A DNA stretch of 11,687 bases from Oscillospiraceae bacterium (GTDB lineage Bacteria > Bacillota > Clostridia > Oscillospirales > Ruminococcaceae). The stretch's first letter is position 1; each line of letters starts with the position of its first letter. The position numbers and the translations under genes are program-made. The notes under the pieces were generated by a model that made no database searches, had not been told where the DNA came from, and saw only the letters and a list, made by a program, of their open reading frames with translations. This document shows positions 6,321 through 11,687 of the stretch, in pieces. Where the stretch lies: positions 1 to 11,687 of the forward strand of contig DNUB01000032.1 of assembly GCA_003508605.1 (NCBI GenBank), in the 5' to 3' direction.

Positions 6321-7598
6321 TTAAATAAAGTCAAATATGGACTGAGGAATAGAGGAAGCACCCATTTGAAGCGTAGCGGTATAGATAGAGTCAAGCATTT
6401 CCCTGTTGGTGATCTCGGCGGCAAGATTTCCGTCGGCTAATGCTTCCAAATCGTTCTGACGCTGGAACATAGTTTCAAGGTTGTTGGTAACTCTTGTCTG
6501 ATTGAACTCGATAAACTTTGTCTGATTTCCTATCTTTGCAAGAGTGAGGGAAACCTTTGTCTGCAAATCGTAAACATGATCCGCATACTTTGCGATCTCC
6601 TCGCCGTTTCCTTCCCTTACCATCTTTGCGGCGTCAAGAATGCTTTGGATTATATTGTTGGAATATGCGCCGCTCTTATCCTCTATTTTAAGCTTTGAGC
6701 CTGTGCTTATATCTCTGATGGAGAAGTTTTCCTGAGTGATTCCGTTAGTGAACAGACCGTGCTCCAAAACGGAGATCTTATCATTTCCGACGGTATTCTT
6801 AATAGCTTCGTTTATAGCCTTTTGGCTGTCGATGGGAGTTGCTCCGCCTGTAAAACCGATGGCAAACGTCTCGTCTCCCACTGTAATCTCAAAGCTGTAG
6901 GCGGTGCCGTCCTCAATGGCGTTCAGGTCAATATTATATGCTTTATCCTGTTTTCCGCAGCCTATTACGTCACAGCCGTTAAAGGTAAGGGGAAGGGCGG
7001 ACTGCTCGTCGACTCTTCCGTTTTTATCCAATGTCATACCCAAACCGATATCGCAGTAGGAAACTCCGCTGTTGGGGAACAATTTGGGTTCATTGTAGGT
7101 ATCTACGTCAACGCCGTTGTAAATAACTCTTCCGTTGTCGATTCTGAAAGCCTTTTCGTCGTTGTTGATACCGCCGAAAATTCTTCTGTCCGCAACGGTA
7201 AGGTTCATAAGACGTGCAATTTCATCGGCATAGGCTTCGATGTTGGTGGCGATCATTTCCATCTGATCGGGAGTGTGGGTATGCACGTCGGCGCTGGTGC
7301 CGTTTGCCGCTTCGATACATTTTTCGTAGGTGATCTGAATGATCTCGGAAATAGCGGTAACCGAGCTTTCGGCGGAGGAATAAATTGTATCCGCCGTTTT
7401 CAGGTTCTCCTGATATGTGTTAAGATTGGCTATCGCCTTTCTCACTCTCATGGCGGTGGCGGCCTGTGCGGGCATTTCGCTTGCCTCGTCGTACTGGCGG
7501 TGACCCGCTATTTTCTTTTCGGAATTATATTTGTCGGAATATGTTTTCTCCAAACGGTTAAGATAGTTGCGTGTAACGGTCTGGCTTGCTATTCTCAT
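6321..7598 (-). CDS. flgL: Hook-filament junction protein FlgL (HAP3)
   Basis: FlgL forms the second junction ring between hook and filament and is secreted through the flagellar apparatus. The N-terminal flagellin-like helix region is clear at residues 1-140: MRIASQTVTRNYLNRLE, then EKKIAGHRQYDEASEMPAQAATAMRVRKAI, the equivalent of the usual SGkrv-x-pSDDP segment. The C-terminal helix pair (about 345-425) ends GASSIPQSIFDFI. At 425 residues it is longer than the 298 of the Bacillus protein; the extra part is the central beta-rich region (about 160-320). GAGAGGG lies 8 nt upstream of the start. It follows flgK by 49 nt, in the normal order. Confidence 0.95.
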   Translation of the reverse strand: MRIASQTVTRNYLNRLEKTYSDKYNSEKKIAGHRQYDEASEMPAQAATAMRVRKAIANLNTYQENLKTADTIYSSAESSVTAISEIIQITYEKCIEAANGTSADVHTHTPDQMEMIATNIEAYADEIARLMNLTVADRRIFGGINNDEKAFRIDNGRVIYNGVDVDTYNEPKLFPNSGVSYCDIGLGMTLDKNGRVDEQSALPLTFNGCDVIGCGKQDKAYNIDLNAIEDGTAYSFEITVGDETFAIGFTGGATPIDSQKAINEAIKNTVGNDKISVLEHGLFTNGITQENFSIRDISTGSKLKIEDKSGAYSNNIIQSILDAAKMVREGNGEEIAKYADHVYDLQTKVSLTLAKIGNQTKFIEFNQTRVTNNLETMFQRQNDLEALADGNLAAEITNREMLDSIYTATLQMGASSIPQSIFDFI

Positions 7599-7647
7599 GA
7601 TAAAAACCCTCTCTTATTATTTTATTCGTCGTTTGCCTGTACCATTA

Positions 7648-9372
7648 TTATCTGCCAACAACGCCCGTATTGTTTACAAGCCTGTCTAACATTTCATCAA
7701 GGGTGGTAAGCATACGTGAGCTTGCATTGAACCACTTCTGATAGTTCATCATATTAACGCCCTCTTCCTCTTTCGAAACGCCCGAAATGGACTGTCTTGT
7801 GTCCAGAATGGCGTTGGCGTTTTTCGAATTAAGATCGTACTGCTCGCCGTAATAGCTGATGCTTTCGGACAGGCGGTTGTCCACAAACAAAAGATAATCG
7901 TAAATAGAACCCTTAAACTCTCCCGCTCTGCCTACGCTGAACTCCTCGTCAACCCCCAAATAAATGGTATTGACGTTGTTTCCGTCAAGGCTGAGCTTCC
8001 ACTCTCCGTTCCATATATCGTTGTCGGGATCGTCGGGCTTGGACTTGTCGGGGGTGTACACCTGACCTATCATATTGGCGTCATTAAGCCATTCCTGAGA
8101 AATATTGATATTCCAAGCGGTAATTATTTCTCTGTCGGCCAATTTTGTTACGACGTTTCCGTCCTTGTCCAAAACGGGATTTCCGTCCTCGTCCGTAACC
8201 GTTACAACCACACGGTTGCCGTTCTTGTCGTAATCGCTGCTTGCCGCAAACATTGCACGGCCGTCTCCGCCGTAGGACTCGAACATACTGTTAAGCTTGT
8301 TCATATGCTCGGCAAAGGCTCTTGCAAATTCGTTGACCGTGGACTGATAATAGCGTATGCCGTATTCCGTGTTCTGGTGGGAGGAGGCGTAGCTTCCGTT
8401 TCCGTTTATCATATCGAGCCTTGCTCTTATATCGCCGGTGGTAATCATTTTATTGGCGTCAACGCCGTTGGTGAACACCACCATAGCTGCGTCATAATCC
8501 TCGAAGGTCTGAGAAACCGAGCTGCTGTTGAAATTCTTAAGCACAAGATGCTCGTAAGAATTTCCGTTTACGATCTCAACGCCGTTGGGGCTAAGCTCGT
8601 CGCCGGTTCCCATTATAATCTTTACCGAACCGTCGTCATTGTCGTAAACCTTAATATTCGCATAGAAGGAAAGCTGATCTATAAGCTCGTTTCTTGCGTC
8701 AATAAGCTCGTTAGGTCCGTAAGAGCCGATAACGGATTCTTTTTTGTAAATCTTATCTGCGGCGGTAATATTGTATTCTCCGGTGATAGCCTTGTTATAT
8801 TCAACAATTCTGTCCACAATGTCGTTGACCTCGGAAATCGAGTTATTAAGCTCGATAATATTTTCCTGTCTCAGATTTTCAAGGTCGGAGGCATAGGAAT
8901 GAAGCGTCTGACAAATGGAGTAAGCTTCGTTTCTTACCACGCTTGCCAGCTCCTTGTTGTAGGAGGAGTCCGCCGCATACTTTGCAAGAGCGGATTTAAA
9001 CTCGTCAAGGTTGGCGACAAGACCGTTTCCGCCCGTATCGGACAGGATTTTTTCGGTTTCCTTCAAAATGGATTGCCTTACGTCGTTTTCCGATGTATAG
9101 GCGGTAAATTCTCTGTATCTCTTGTCGATGTAAGGATCACGGAGCTGAGATACTCCAAAGGCGTTAACGCCCTGTCCCGCCATGGAAAGCATGGCGACGG
9201 GAGACGTAAATCTGCTGGACTTGTAAAGGTAGGTGGAATTTAAGTCGACCCGCTGTCTCGTATAGCCCGCCGTGTTGGCATTGGACAGGTTGTTGTTGGT
9301 TATATCTATGCTCTTTTGTGCGATCTGTATGGTGCGCTTCGAAACCTCAAATCCTAAAAACGTTGAACGCAT
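7648..9372 (-). CDS. flgK: Hook-associated protein FlgK (HAP1)
   Basis: FlgK forms the first junction ring on the hook. The 574-residue product has the conserved rod/hook N-terminal motif NNNLSNANTAGYTRQRVDL (27-45), followed by GQGVNAFGVSQLRDPYIDKRYRE (66-88), and the typical LDEFKSAL and LRQENIIELNNSISEVNDIV helices. The C-terminus, EEEGVNMMNYQKWFNASSRM then LDEMLDRLVNN, is the standard FlgK/FlgE end that packs against the N-terminal helix. A D3-like beta-rich region near residues 385-450 (TVTDEDGNPVLDKDGNVV) lies between. The length is close to the family norm. An excellent AGGAGG site lies at 9378-9383, only about 12 nt after the nearest copy of the structured repeat. Confidence 0.97.
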   Translation of the reverse strand: MRSTFLGFEVSKRTIQIAQKSIDITNNNLSNANTAGYTRQRVDLNSTYLYKSSRFTSPVAMLSMAGQGVNAFGVSQLRDPYIDKRYREFTAYTSENDVRQSILKETEKILSDTGGNGLVANLDEFKSALAKYAADSSYNKELASVVRNEAYSICQTLHSYASDLENLRQENIIELNNSISEVNDIVDRIVEYNKAITGEYNITAADKIYKKESVIGSYGPNELIDARNELIDQLSFYANIKVYDNDDGSVKIIMGTGDELSPNGVEIVNGNSYEHLVLKNFNSSSVSQTFEDYDAAMVVFTNGVDANKMITTGDIRARLDMINGNGSYASSHQNTEYGIRYYQSTVNEFARAFAEHMNKLNSMFESYGGDGRAMFAASSDYDKNGNRVVVTVTDEDGNPVLDKDGNVVTKLADREIITAWNINISQEWLNDANMIGQVYTPDKSKPDDPDNDIWNGEWKLSLDGNNVNTIYLGVDEEFSVGRAGEFKGSIYDYLLFVDNRLSESISYYGEQYDLNSKNANAILDTRQSISGVSKEEEGVNMMNYQKWFNASSRMLTTLDEMLDRLVNNTGVVGR

Positions 9373-9395
9373 ATAATCCTCCTAATATCCTTAAA

Positions 9396-9620
9396 GCATA
9401 TATCCGCAGGATACTTACACTTCCTTGCGAATACGGCCTTCGGACAGGTTTTTGTTTTTGTCAAGCCGACTCCCGACGGCGTATGCCCGTAAGATACTTA
9501 CACTTCTTACGAACGCCCCGCTTTCGGGCAGGCTTGTATATTTCCCACAAGCCAAATCCCGACGGCGTGTGCCCACAAGATACTTACACTTCTTATGAAC
9601 GCCCCGCTTTCGGGCAGACC
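9396..9620 (-). repeat. Three-copy tandem repeat with RNA-like fold (flgN-flgK gap)
   Basis: Most of the 305-bp gap between flgN and flgK is a repeat with a period of 83-86 nt. Copies are at 9396-9448 (diverged), 9465-9533 and 9551-9620; the last two are nearly identical. Each has the 12-nt loop AAGTGTAAGTAT (minus strand) on a 6-bp stem: CGTAAG/CTTACG in copy 2, CATAAG/CTTGTG in copy 3, CGCAAGG/CCTGCG (one bulged base) in copy 1. An outer 5-bp stem is GGCGT/ACGCC in copies 2 and 3 and CGTAT/ATATG in copy 1. A small CCCGAAAGCGGG hairpin precedes it. Stem bases differ between copies but pairing is kept, with G-U wobbles that pair only in minus-strand RNA. Between copies 2 and 3 lies a perfect 7-bp hairpin (9531-9537 with 9547-9553). 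It could be a dispersed intergenic repeat family or a tandem regulatory RNA. The remainder, 9621-9677, shows nothing clear. Confidence 0.75.
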
Positions 9621-9677
9621 TGCTGCATATTCGACAAAATTCGGCAATTTTTAACGGTATTCGGCGTTTTTGACAAG

Positions 9678-10160
9678 TTACACGCTGCCTATGATATCGT
9701 TGTCTCCGCCCTTGCCCTTTATAATCTGAGCATTTTCGGAATATGCCCCGATACCGGTAAACTCGCTTACTCCAAGCAGCTTTGCCTGTACCTTAAGCTT
9801 TCTTTCCACAATATCCGCCGCAGTTTCGGTAAGCTTTTTTATTCTCGCCACCGACTTGTTCAGCCGCTCACTGTTCACCCGCAGCACTCCCTCATAGCCC
9901 TCGGGAAAACATTCGGGAAGCTCCGAAAACCTTTTCCCCTTAAGACCCGCCTGCTCAAACAGCTCCAACCGCTTTTCTTCAAGGGAATTGCCCTTCATAA
10001 TGAAGCTTTGCTCCTCTACAAGAGCCTCCTCAAGCCATTTCAGATCGTCCAGCAGAATCTTGTTCTGCTTTTTTTCAAGAAAATCGGCGAAATCCTCAAA
10101 ATGGCAGTTATACTTATCAAGAAAGGCAATCAGAAAATCGGCGGTTCTTTCGTTTATCAT
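9678..10160 (-). CDS. flgN: Flagellar junction-protein chaperone FlgN
   Basis: FlgN is a cytosolic chaperone that binds FlgK and FlgL and brings them to the export gate. The 160-residue product is a long helical hairpin: helices about 5-60 (with KWLEEALVEEQSFIMK) and 62-130 (RVNSERLNKSVARIKKLTETAADIVERKLK). A tail from 138, GAYSENAQII, ends NDIIGSV and resembles the FlgN terminus that begins with a Gly-Tyr-Ser type motif. Length and place between flgM and flgK agree with the family. The ATG is the only start in frame, as an in-frame TAA stands just upstream. Its ribosome site is odd: two tandem TGGAGGATT units, the nearer GGAGG lying 13 nt from the ATG, longer than usual. Confidence 0.9.
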   Translation of the reverse strand: MINERTADFLIAFLDKYNCHFEDFADFLEKKQNKILLDDLKWLEEALVEEQSFIMKGNSLEEKRLELFEQAGLKGKRFSELPECFPEGYEGVLRVNSERLNKSVARIKKLTETAADIVERKLKVQAKLLGVSEFTGIGAYSENAQIIKGKGGDNDIIGSV

Positions 10161-10170
10161 CTTATCTTAA

Positions 10171-10188
10171 AATCCTCCAAATCCTCCA
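10171..10188 (-). promoter_or_regulatory. Tandem duplicated ribosome site before flgN
   Basis: The 9-nt unit TGGAGGATT occurs twice head to tail (10171-10179 and 10180-10188). The nearer GGAGG is 13 nt from the flgN ATG, and the farther 22 nt. There are four GGA triplets in 18 nt. The rest of the 10161-10313 gap has a short CGGC/GCCG hairpin (10266-10278) and a repeated AAACAGTC, but no clear promoter or terminator. Confidence 0.5.
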
Positions 10189-10300
10189 AAAACTGCCGGC
10201 AAGAGCCTAAAAAATTCCAAACAGTCTTTTTCGGGCAGAAACAGTCAAGCTCTTTCCTTATTCTGCGGCAGCACGCCGAAAAAACGGTCTGCTATCCTTC

Positions 10301-10344
10301 AGAATGCCGTTTGCTATATTCCGAGAATGGCGTTTGCTATGTTC
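10301..10344 (-). repeat. 23-bp period duplication across the flgM stop
   Basis: Positions 10301-10321 and 10324-10344 match at 19 of 21 bases. The second copy encodes the last FlgM residues (NIANAIL); the first begins inside the last codons and runs past the stop. As 23 is not a multiple of 3, the extra copy is out of frame and supplies the TAG stop. Confidence 0.6.
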
Positions 10345-10595
10345 TCGGAGGAAACAGGGCAGCCTTCGCCCTCATACTGAGCCTGAAGCTCGGAAATGCG
10401 CCTGATGTTGGCGTCGGCGTCGGCAGAGGACGCAACGTTGGCCTTTGCTGCTGCCAAAGCACTTGAAAAATCAAAATCCACCTTGTCCGTGTTGGATTTT
10501 ACCTGAGCCTTTTCCGTATCCTTTTTGGCGGGAACGGCAGCGGCTAATTTTTCGTAGGAACGAATGGCGTTAGCTCTTAAATTCTTTATCTCCAT
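10314..10595 (-). CDS. flgM: Anti-sigma-28 factor FlgM
   Basis: FlgM binds sigma-28 (SigD/FliA) until hook completion, then is removed (exported in enterobacteria), releasing late gene expression. The 93-residue product has the family layout: a flexible N-terminal half with low-complexity Ala/Lys, the DKVDFDFSSAL segment at 37-47 (the usual D.V.iS), and the sigma-binding C-terminal part ANIRRISELQAQYEGEGCPV then SSENIANAIL (62-91), which corresponds to the typical kV..lk..I..G.Y.v....iA..ml. It is the first gene of the operon, 270 nt downstream of a sigma-28 promoter, so FlgM would feed back on its own synthesis. AAAGGG lies 9 nt before the ATG. The last residues lie in a short duplication. 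Confidence 0.9.
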   Translation of the reverse strand: MEIKNLRANAIRSYEKLAAAVPAKKDTEKAQVKSNTDKVDFDFSSALAAAKANVASSADADANIRRISELQAQYEGEGCPVSSENIANAILGI

Positions 10596-10867
10596 AATAT
10601 CAACCCTTTCTTTTTCCGACAGAAGCAGCCGGAGGATTCGGTTTATCGGCTTGTGCAGGTACAGATCCTTATCGGGCTTTCCTTAGGCCTTGACCTTTGG
10701 GTTTTAAAGGAAACCCCGATTCTCCGCCTTTTGCTATAAGAAAAAACCATAGTGCCGCTTGTACTGCGGATTCCGTATCGGCTTTGCTTTAAAGCTCGGG
10801 AGAAGCTTCCCGTAAGCCCGAGACCTTTTCTCTCTGAAATTTTAGTCAATTATCCCTTATATTTCTC
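10596..10867 (-). promoter_or_regulatory. Long 5' leader of the flgM operon
   Basis: About 270 nt separate the likely transcription start from the flgM ATG. Potential stems include CTCGGG/CCCGAG (10795-10800 with 10817-10822), an alternative that uses the same bases, CGGGA/TCCCG (10797-10801 with 10808-10812), CCGC/GCGG (10755-10758 with 10766-10769) and GGGTTT/AAACCC (10699-10704 with 10711-10716). The first two exclude each other. No known riboswitch was recognised; a c-di-GMP-I type was considered because of GCAAAGCC near 10780 but its other conserved parts are missing. A 68-codon frame starting TTG at 10849 crosses the stems and is probably not a gene. Confidence 0.45.
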
Positions 10868-10874
10868 ATAAATA

Positions 10875-10901
10875 ATATCGGCAGACAGAAGCGATAACTT
10901 A
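10875..10901 (-). promoter_or_regulatory. Sigma-28 (SigD/FliA) promoter of the flgM operon
   Basis: TAAG (10898-10901), exactly 15 nt, then GCCGATAT (10875-10882). This matches the consensus TAAA-N15-GCCGATAA with one mismatch in each box and the right spacing. Transcription should start near 10867 toward flgM. It makes the operon a late (class III) flagellar unit subject to FlgM. Confidence 0.85.
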
Positions 10902-10929
10902 AATATTTTTTTGAAACATTTTTGAAAGT

Positions 10930-10951
10930 TATGTGAAAATTATGTGAAAAT
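10930..10951. repeat. 11-bp tandem repeat after the VanZ gene
   Basis: TATGTGAAAAT occurs twice head to tail (10930-10940 and 10941-10951) in the AT-rich stretch between the VanZ-like gene and the sigma-28 promoter. There is no GC-rich hairpin with T-run here, so the VanZ transcript may read on into the flagellar operon. Confidence 0.5.
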
Positions 10952-10962
10952 ACGTGACTCTT

Positions 10963-11538
10963 TTAGTGATTCCTTAATTTCAAAACCGCACCTGCAGCCG
11001 CAGCCCCCAAAGCCCCGCCCAAAAAATTTGCAATAACGTCGTCTATATCTCCCGTGCGGCAGACAACGGGCTGAATTGCTTCAATAAAGCAGGTGGCGGC
11101 AAAGCAGATAAATACGGAGTGAAGAGGCTTTATTTTTTTAAATGCAAGGGGAAGAAAAAAGCCTAAGGGTACAAACATTATTATGTTGGCAATTACGGAA
11201 TACTTATTTACAATAATGTCCCGAAAGCTTCCCCGAAGGCATTGAAAAAACAGATTTCTTGTGGAATAGCTTCCGCCGAAGAGCTCGAAATACGGAAAAT
11301 CCCGCCCTCCGCTTTTTATGAAAAGCCACACCTTGTCCCAAAAGTCCTCGGGAACAAAGACCAAGGAGCATAAGGCGAAGATGTAGCACACAAAGCAAAG
11401 CCGAATTAGCTCCCCTATGCCGTCCATTCCCCTTTTGCCCCTGCGGCGGAGGTACGCAAAGCGAAAAATGCCGTAAACCGCCCCCGCAAGCAGCATAAAG
11501 GGAAAGAACAGTATGATCATTTTAATAAATTTCATCAT
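10963..11538 (-). CDS. VanZ-family membrane protein
   Basis: A 191-residue integral membrane protein of the VanZ-like family. Some members give low teicoplanin resistance, but most have no known function. Hydrophobic segments are at about 5-28, 44-63, 115-133, 139-157 and 168-186. The family signature is clear: NIIMFVPLGFFLPL (118-131), then CFIEAIQ (150-156) and RTGDIDDVIANFLGGALG (161-178). The start has AAGGGG 9 nt upstream; an ATG directly follows, so the first residue could be either Met. It has its own sigma-A promoter and is therefore probably independent of the flagellar genes, although it lies in the same direction and shows no terminator before them. Confidence 0.9.
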   Translation of the reverse strand: MMKFIKMIILFFPFMLLAGAVYGIFRFAYLRRRGKRGMDGIGELIRLCFVCYIFALCSLVFVPEDFWDKVWLFIKSGGRDFPYFELFGGSYSTRNLFFQCLRGSFRDIIVNKYSVIANIIMFVPLGFFLPLAFKKIKPLHSVFICFAATCFIEAIQPVVCRTGDIDDVIANFLGGALGAAAAGAVLKLRNH

Positions 11539-11586
11539 AGCCTTATGCCCCTTATTTTATAATGTGTTTTTGAGCTTTGTTTTTCA

Positions 11587-11616
11587 AGTATACATTATGG
11601 CTTGGGGAATTGTCAA
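11587..11616 (-). promoter_or_regulatory. Sigma-A promoter of the VanZ-like gene
   Basis: TTGACA (11611-11616), 18 nt, then TATACT (11587-11592). The -35 is perfect and the -10 has five of six consensus bases. The leader to the ATG at 11538 would be about 40 nt. Just upstream, AACGCAGT and AAAAAAGCC occur in two tandem units (11618-11634 and 11635-11652). Confidence 0.75.
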
Positions 11617-11617
11617 C

Positions 11618-11652
11618 GGCTTTTTTACTGCGTTGGCTTTTTTAACTGCGTT
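11618..11652. repeat. Tandem repeat upstream of the VanZ promoter
   Basis: GGCTTTTTTACTGCGTT (11618-11634) is followed by the same unit with one extra A (11635-11652). It lies right against the -35 box; A/T runs at this place could act as an upstream promoter element or be chance slippage. Confidence 0.5.
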
Positions 11653-11687
11653 TGGCATTTGGGATTTTTTACGAGCTGCGCCCGCAC

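Noticed and set aside
9396..9620. CRISPR array
   Set aside because: Units are 83-86 nt with structure across the whole unit, spacers are not unique, and there are no cas genes.
9318..10466. Open frame of 382 codons on the plus strand across flgK, the repeats and flgN
   Set aside because: It runs antisense through two clear genes and the non-coding repeats; its repeated RYLHFLRTP / DTYTSYERP stretches only reflect the DNA repeat in different frames.
10775..10822. c-di-GMP-I riboswitch in the flgM leader
   Set aside because: GCAAAGCC is present, but the tetraloop-receptor arrangement and the GGTAGC...GTTACC-type segment are missing.
10643..10849. 68-codon minus-strand frame (TTG start) in the flgM leader
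   Set aside because: It is Lys/Arg/Ser-rich, crosses several stems, has only a close AAGGG and no recognised domain. A leader peptide cannot be fully excluded.

Overview
The window is a late flagellar operon of a motile Bacillota bacterium, most likely an anaerobic member of Clostridia. All supported genes lie on the minus strand, so the operon is read from the right end to the left. The evidence is the gene order flgM - flgN - flgK - flgL - DUF6470 (yviE-like) - fliW - csrA - fliD - fliS - FliT-like, which follows the Bacillus/Clostridium arrangement. Strong AGGAGG-type ribosome sites and a TAAG-N15-GCCGATAT sigma-28 promoter fit the same group. Family-level placement is inference.

Layout in transcription order. 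At 11.7-10.96 kb a VanZ-family membrane protein has its own sigma-A promoter. At 10.96-10.6 kb there is a short AT-rich spacer, the sigma-28 promoter, and a roughly 270-nt leader with several potential stems. Then come flgM (anti-sigma-28), flgN (junction chaperone), and a 305-bp gap with three copies of a repeat that can fold as RNA. After this are flgK and flgL (hook-filament junction), the DUF6470 gene, and the fliW-csrA regulatory pair. csrA overlaps the ribosome sites of its neighbours and leads straight into an unusually long fliD (filament cap, 1053 residues). The left end holds fliS (flagellin chaperone), a FliT/FlgN-like coiled-coil protein and a stand-alone receiver domain with altered active-site residues. 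No flagellin gene is present, although in Bacillus hag lies between csrA and fliD.

Together the genes build and time the filament. FlgM holds sigma-28 until the hook is finished. FlgN, FliS and the FliT-like protein escort export substrates. FlgK, FlgL and FliD form the junction and cap. FliW and CsrA link flagellin level to translation. The operon appears to be one transcript of about 10.9 kb, with possible RNA-level control at the gaps.

Most unusual points: (1) the three-copy repeat between flgN and flgK, whose stems vary in sequence yet stay paired while a 12-nt loop is identical; (2) a roughly 340-residue Tyr/Glu/Lys/Ala-rich insertion in FliD containing a 97-residue duplication; (3) the degenerate receiver; (4) ANGGA motifs in the fliW leader that could be CsrA sites. 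Assignments rest on reading the sequence only; no searches were run.
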